A stretch of DNA of 8,720 bases from Allobranchiibius sp038199265. GTDB lineage: Bacteria; Actinomycetota; Actinomycetes; Actinomycetales; Dermatophilaceae. Below, one piece after another: positions 6,230-8,720 of this stretch. The stretch is taken from assembly GCA_038199265.1 (NCBI GenBank), contig JBBPZD010000220.1:1-8720 (forward strand), read 5' to 3'. Position 1 is the stretch's first letter. Each line of letters opens with the position of its first letter. A program made the translations under genes and the position numbers. The notes below the pieces were generated by a model. It was not told where the DNA came from and searched no databases. It saw only the letters and a list, made by a program, of their open reading frames with translations.

Positions 6230-6242
6230 GACGCGACGTCAG
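6200..6242. repeat. Perfect 10-bp inverted repeat spanning two convergent stop codons
   Basis: CTGACGTCGC at 6200-6209 pairs with GCGACGTCAG at 6233-6242 around a 23-base spacer. Each arm contains the palindrome GACGTC. The spacer holds the TAG of the 65-codon ORF, and the right arm contains the TGA of the repeat-protein gene. This suggests a bidirectional terminator. Paired GACGTC sites could alternatively be bound by a dimeric protein. No T-tract is present. Confidence 0.5.
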
Positions 6243-6490
6243 TGGCTGGAGTGGTCCGTCGGGCCCCAGCCGGAGTGGTGCAGACCGTCGCAGACGTGGC
6301 CGCCACCCTGTGTGTGACACCCGGTTGCTGCCATGCCACCCGGCGACCCGGTGTGCTCGCGAGCCCCACCCTCAGATCCGTTGTCAGTGGGCGCGTACCC
6401 GCTGTGGTGCCGTTCAGCATGATCTGCACCCGTGTGTCCACCGGAGTCGGTGGGGCCGTAGCCGGAGTGCCGGGAACCGTCGGGGGACAT
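6239..6490 (-). CDS. His/Gly-rich small protein with three HSG(Y/W)(G/A)PTD repeats
   Basis: An 83-residue protein of unknown function. It contains 12 His and 20 Gly, 2 Cys (58 and 67), no Lys and no long hydrophobic stretch. An octapeptide occurs three times: HSGYGPTD at 8-15, HSGYAPTD at 29-36 and HSGWGPTD at 72-79. The last two copies are preceded by a further His and, several residues earlier, by GGH. A degenerate copy may lie at 46-53 (HTGSPGGM). The three copies use different codons (Thr as ACC, ACT and ACG; Ser as TCC and AGC; Gly as GGC and GGG), which argues for selection on the peptide. The ATG at 6490 has AAGAGG about 6-7 bases upstream. The composition suggests metal binding. Regular short repeats also occur in multi-core modified-peptide precursors, but no maturation enzyme is visible here. 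The gene lies 135 bases downstream of the LigT gene on the same strand. Confidence 0.78.
   Translation of the reverse strand: MSPDGSRHSGYGPTDSGGHTGADHAERHHSGYAPTDNGSEGGAREHTGSPGGMAATGCHTQGGGHVCDGLHHSGWGPTDHSSH
6254..6469 (-). repeat. Coding repeat: three octapeptide units
   Basis: Units lie at 6446-6469 (first), 6383-6406 (second) and 6254-6277 (third) on the minus strand. Spacing between unit starts is 63 and 129 bases, close to a 1:2 ratio, so a decayed copy may have stood between the second and third units. The residues that vary are Tyr/Trp at position 4 and Gly/Ala at position 5. Confidence 0.85.
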
Positions 6491-6534
6491 GACAGACCTC
6501 TTCTTGGTAGAAGTAGGGCCTATCAGCCCGAAGG

Positions 6535-6616
6535 CGGTTCGACCAGGTCGGTCAGGCGAGGTCCATCACCCCTTCCAGAGTCCTCCCTTGCGGCCTCAAT
6601 GGCAACGGTTCGACCA
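6535..6616. promoter_or_regulatory. 11-bp direct repeat upstream of the repeat-protein gene
   Basis: CGGTTCGACCA occurs at 6535-6545 and again at 6606-6616, 71 bases (about seven helical turns) apart, in the 135-base gap between the LigT stop and the repeat-protein start. Each copy is a near-palindrome around TCGA. This could be a pair of operator sites. No convincing -35/-10 pair or terminator was found in the gap, which otherwise shows no gene. Confidence 0.3.
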
Positions 6617-6625
6617 CTTCAGTTG

Positions 6626-7141
6626 CTAACGAGTGGAGTGCGCGGTCGCCAGCGTGGTGACAGTGCGATAACGCGGATCCCAATGTCGCAGTGCGTCGGC
6701 AATAAAAATCGAAGGACGAGCACGCGCTGTGACGTCCAGCGCCGCCCCGATCTGACCGATGGGGACCTTGCGCGACAGCGTGAGATGCGGCACCCAGCTC
6801 GGTTCGGTCACCCCTGCACTACTGCGCAATCGGTGAACCACCTCACGCAGTTCAGCCGAAGGCGTCAACAGGTGGGCGACAACGAACGGCCCGCGCCCGA
6901 ACACGACCGATGCACCGACGGGCAACTCCAAGGGCAGCAGCGCACCGATGTCACGCGCCGCCTGGTCCAGCAGCTCGGCGGTGAACTCGGCTGCGGCGAG
7001 CGCGGTGAGATGTGGTCGGTGGCTATCGCTGACCCGTTCGCCCTCTGAGCGGACGCCGGCCTGCGTCAAAGCTGCCCAGCCGTCGCGCAGCGACGCGTCG
7101 GATTCGGGATCGAGGGTCACGTCGAGCGACTGGAACGGCAC
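6626..7141 (-). CDS. 2'-5' RNA ligase family protein (2H phosphoesterase, LigT-like)
   Basis: A 171-residue protein with the two H-x-T motifs of the 2H phosphoesterase superfamily: His44-Leu-Thr46 in RPHLTAL and His119-Leu-Thr121 in PHLTLSRKV. They sit about 75 residues apart, as expected for the two halves of the fold. Family members open 2',3'- or 1'',2''-cyclic phosphates, or ligate and cleave 2'-5' linkages in RNA, in the cytosol. The in vivo substrate of bacterial members is mostly unknown. The GTG start at 7141 is supported by AGAGGA 7 bases upstream. The gene starts 12 bases after the family 2 glycosyltransferase stop and is very likely in the same operon. Nothing in the window repairs tRNA or RNA, so the link with glycosyltransferases may be only positional. 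Confidence 0.87.
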   Translation of the reverse strand: MPFQSLDVTLDPESDASLRDGWAALTQAGVRSEGERVSDSHRPHLTALAAAEFTAELLDQAARDIGALLPLELPVGASVVFGRGPFVVAHLLTPSAELREVVHRLRSSAGVTEPSWVPHLTLSRKVPIGQIGAALDVTARARPSIFIADALRHWDPRYRTVTTLATAHSTR

Positions 7142-7153
7142 GGCCTGATCCTC

Positions 7154-7987
7154 TCAGCGAACGACCCAGTCGCCGCTGGCGGGATCGAGTGATACGAGGT
7201 CACGCGCCTCGAACTCGCGCAACCAGCCGAGCATCGGGTGATCGCCCCACCGCCCGCGAAAGATGTTGGCGTTACGAACGATCGACTCCACGTGCTGCAG
7301 CGGGGGAGAACTCGTCGGGTGATACTGGTGGTATGCGGTGGCGCCGCCGACCCACGTCAGCGACCCGCCCGCCCGGCTCAACATCCGCCCGAGATCGGTG
7401 TCTTCCGCGCCGTACCCGACGTAGTCCTCACAGAATCCGCCAAGCTGCCTCCAGTCACCAGCGGAAATGGCGAAGGACAGCGACCAGAAGAGTTCAAGTC
7501 GTAGTTCGTCGACGAGTTCGTCGCCAGCTGGTGCGGTGCGAGCAGGGTGCGGCAGAGACGCGGCCAGGTCCGCATCCTCGTACGTGGCTCGACCGGGCGG
7601 AAGCTCGGGTAGGTAGTGCACCGGCCCGCTCCAGACGGTCGGACCGGGGCGGGCCGACAACGAGGTGACCTGCTCATACCGCTCTATCAACCGGGGACCC
7701 GGCAGACAATCAACGTCCAGGAAGATGAGCGTTTCCGCTCCTGCGGCGAGAGCGGCAGCGGCCCCGGTGTTGCGCGCCCTGGCGAGCGGCAGCGCGGCCG
7801 GATCGGCGTCTATCAACACGACCTCGGTCGCGGGTGTGCCGGACACCAGCGGTCCGATCTCCGTATCGCCCATCGACACCACGATGTGTCGATGGGCTCG
7901 GCGAGTGCCCCGCTTCAGATTCGTCAGTTGTGCAGCAAGGTGCGCGTGCCGACCTCTGGCGATCGTGATCAGCACCGTCCTGGTCAC
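7154..7987 (-). CDS. Family 2 glycosyltransferase (GT-A)
   Basis: A 277-residue cytosolic GT-A glycosyltransferase. An N-terminal beta-strand segment TRTVLITIARGRH begins the nucleotide-binding fold. Asp91-Val-Asp93 in FLDVDCLPG is the metal-binding DxD motif. GGFCEDYVGYGAEDTDLG (183-200) resembles the acceptor region of galactosyltransferase-related GT2 proteins, where Glu/Asp in GAED act in catalysis, and His220/His223 in YHQYHP may be metal or substrate ligands. The GTG at 7987 is chosen because it overlaps the TGA of the upstream gene as GTGA and has AGGTGG upstream. An in-frame GTG at 8056 would extend the protein 23 residues into the upstream gene with a proline/arginine-rich tail. Donor and acceptor are unknown. 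Pairing with a MurG-like enzyme suggests sequential sugar additions to a lipid, peptide or small molecule. Confidence 0.9.
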   Translation of the reverse strand: MTRTVLITIARGRHAHLAAQLTNLKRGTRRAHRHIVVSMGDTEIGPLVSGTPATEVVLIDADPAALPLARARNTGAAAALAAGAETLIFLDVDCLPGPRLIERYEQVTSLSARPGPTVWSGPVHYLPELPPGRATYEDADLAASLPHPARTAPAGDELVDELRLELFWSLSFAISAGDWRQLGGFCEDYVGYGAEDTDLGRMLSRAGGSLTWVGGATAYHQYHPTSSPPLQHVESIVRNANIFRGRWGDHPMLGWLREFEARDLVSLDPASGDWVVR

Positions 7988-8720
7988 CGGGACGCCACCT
8001 GCGCAAGTGCTGCGGCCGCCCGTTGGGCGCCGTGGTGGTCGTTCCAGCGTTCCCACCCGGCACCACCGAGATCAACGGCCTGGGCCAGGAGTTCTGGCCA
8101 ATCGCCGGCGACGGGCCAGCGGTCGGAGGTGACGGCGAGGTCGCCCTTTCTCAATGCGCGGACGGTGGCCAGTTGCTCGTCGTGCGGCCGGGGTTGGGCC
8201 ACCACTACGGCTGGGCGACGAAGTGCCGCAACCTCAGCGACCGCGTTCTGACCGGCATGCGTGATGACCACCTGTGCTGCCGCGAGCAGATCGGACAGCG
8301 GTACACGGCTGGGCCCGAAATCGCCCCCGCAGAAGGTCCACTGCCACTGCGGGGTGGCAGCGGCGACTGTCTCGGCGAATCGTTCCGGTAGGTCGGACCC
8401 GCCGTTGCCGAGCAGGCAGACGACGGTCTGAGGTTGTACCTGACTACTAGCGGCCTCGACCTCATCGAAGCGTGAGAAGGCGCCGGTGTGAATGGTTTTG
8501 GCGATCCACCGGGCGGGCCACTGCGGTTCGGGCAGCGTGCCGGGCCAGGGCGCGAACAAGGCGTCCGCGAGGTCGTAGGCCAGCACGTGAGCCGGGGCGC
8601 GGCGGTCACCCCGCCACGCACCGACGCCAACCGGGACGCCCCGGGGGCGGGCCCGCCCACCCCCATAGGCCCAGACGGCTACGACCCCCAACCCCGGCCT
8701 GACCCCCCGGATACACGCCG
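7984..8720 (-). CDS. MurG-like GT-B glycosyltransferase (5' end outside window)
   Basis: The C-terminal 245 codons are visible and the frame stays open to the window edge. Features of the Glyco_tran_28 C-terminal domain are clear: a strand pair VVCLLGNGGSD, a WTFCGGDFGPS segment, then ITHAGQNAVAEVAALRRPAVVVAQPRPHDEQ, which corresponds to the nucleotide-sugar binding stretch of MurG (THAG, E in the alpha helix, P and the EQ pair). The visible N-terminal part ends in AHVLAYDLADALFAPWPG, a conserved linker in actinobacterial relatives. The first roughly 35 visible residues fit the family poorly and are extremely Gly/Arg-rich (see findings). A TTG at 8691 could be taken as a start, but the homologous domain clearly begins upstream, so this is a partial gene. 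It is first of the visible operon and overlaps the next gene by 4 bases. Confidence 0.87.
   Translation of the reverse strand, partial: ACIRGVRPGLGVVAVWAYGGGRARPRGVPVGVGAWRGDRRAPAHVLAYDLADALFAPWPGTLPEPQWPARWIAKTIHTGAFSRFDEVEAASSQVQPQTVVCLLGNGGSDLPERFAETVAAATPQWQWTFCGGDFGPSRVPLSDLLAAAQVVITHAGQNAVAEVAALRRPAVVVAQPRPHDEQLATVRALRKGDLAVTSDRWPVAGDWPELLAQAVDLGGAGWERWNDHHGAQRAAAALAQVASR
8643..8664. repeat. GC-only hairpin inside the glycosyltransferase reading frame
   Basis: GGGGG at 8643-8647 and GGG at 8649-8651 pair with CCC at 8656-8658 and CCCCC at 8660-8664 around a CCCG loop, with one C/A mismatch. It lies in the poorly matching N-terminal stretch near the window end. Such a structure hinders sequencing and assembly. 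Confidence 0.5.

Noticed and set aside
6223..6441. Alternative minus-strand frame (72 codons) over the His/Gly-rich gene
   Set aside because: It lacks a ribosome site and any repeated peptide. The other frame keeps the octapeptide despite synonymous changes.
6242..7048. 268-codon plus-strand ORF across the repeat gene and LigT
   Set aside because: It runs antisense through two minus-strand genes that have ribosome sites and motifs, and its own sequence shows no domain.
7616..8251. 211-codon plus-strand ORF opposite the two glycosyltransferases
   Set aside because: Antisense to two coupled enzyme genes; no motif and no support from position.
1..8720. CRISPR array, tRNA, rRNA, insertion sequence, toxin-antitoxin or phage defence genes
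   Set aside because: No regularly spaced DNA repeats, cloverleaf pattern, transposase motif or defence domain was seen on either strand. The only repeats are the coding octapeptides and the short inverted and direct repeats listed.

Overview
The window comes from a high-GC actinobacterium. Codon third positions are strongly G/C, starts are often GTG, one gene encodes a DinB-fold protein of the mycothiol-transferase type, and the Dps protein closely resembles mycobacterial Dps1. A Micrococcales-like host is plausible, but the window alone does not settle genus or family. There are no rRNA or tRNA genes, CRISPR arrays, insertion sequences or phage genes. It looks like compact chromosomal DNA, and the right edge may be a contig end with poor base quality.

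Left part (1-4172): the last 35 codons of an unidentified plus-strand gene overlap the stop codon of a minus-strand Kv-beta/YghZ-like aldo/keto reductase. Divergent from the reductase runs a plus-strand series: a pterin-carbinolamine-dehydratase/glyoxalase-like fusion, a complete single-chain dihydroxyacetone kinase (DhaK+DhaL), and a DinB/mycothiol-transferase-like protein. Together these suggest triose and reactive-carbonyl metabolism, but that link is inferred from gene content and spacing.

Middle (4169-5947): the DinB gene meets a minus-strand dps gene tail to tail, with two small hairpins across the junction. A possible IdeR/DtxR iron box lies upstream of dps and overlaps the stop codon of the next gene, an NAD(P)H-binding SDR-like protein (DUF2867/NmrA type), also on the minus strand.

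Right-middle (6032-6490): a 65-codon acidic plus-strand ORF converges on an 83-codon minus-strand ORF. The second encodes a His/Gly-rich protein with three copies of H-S-G-(Y/W)-(G/A)-P-T-D. The copies use different synonymous codons, so the peptide, not the DNA, appears to be conserved. The ORF also has a good Shine-Dalgarno sequence. This is the most novel-looking element in the window. A perfect 10-bp inverted repeat spans the two stop codons.

Right part (6626-8720): a tight minus-strand operon, in transcription order: a MurG-like GT-B glycosyltransferase (5' end outside the window), a GT-A family 2 glycosyltransferase coupled by a GTGA overlap, and a LigT-type 2H phosphoesterase. The repeat-protein gene lies 135 bp further downstream and may be read from its own promoter or as the operon's last gene.
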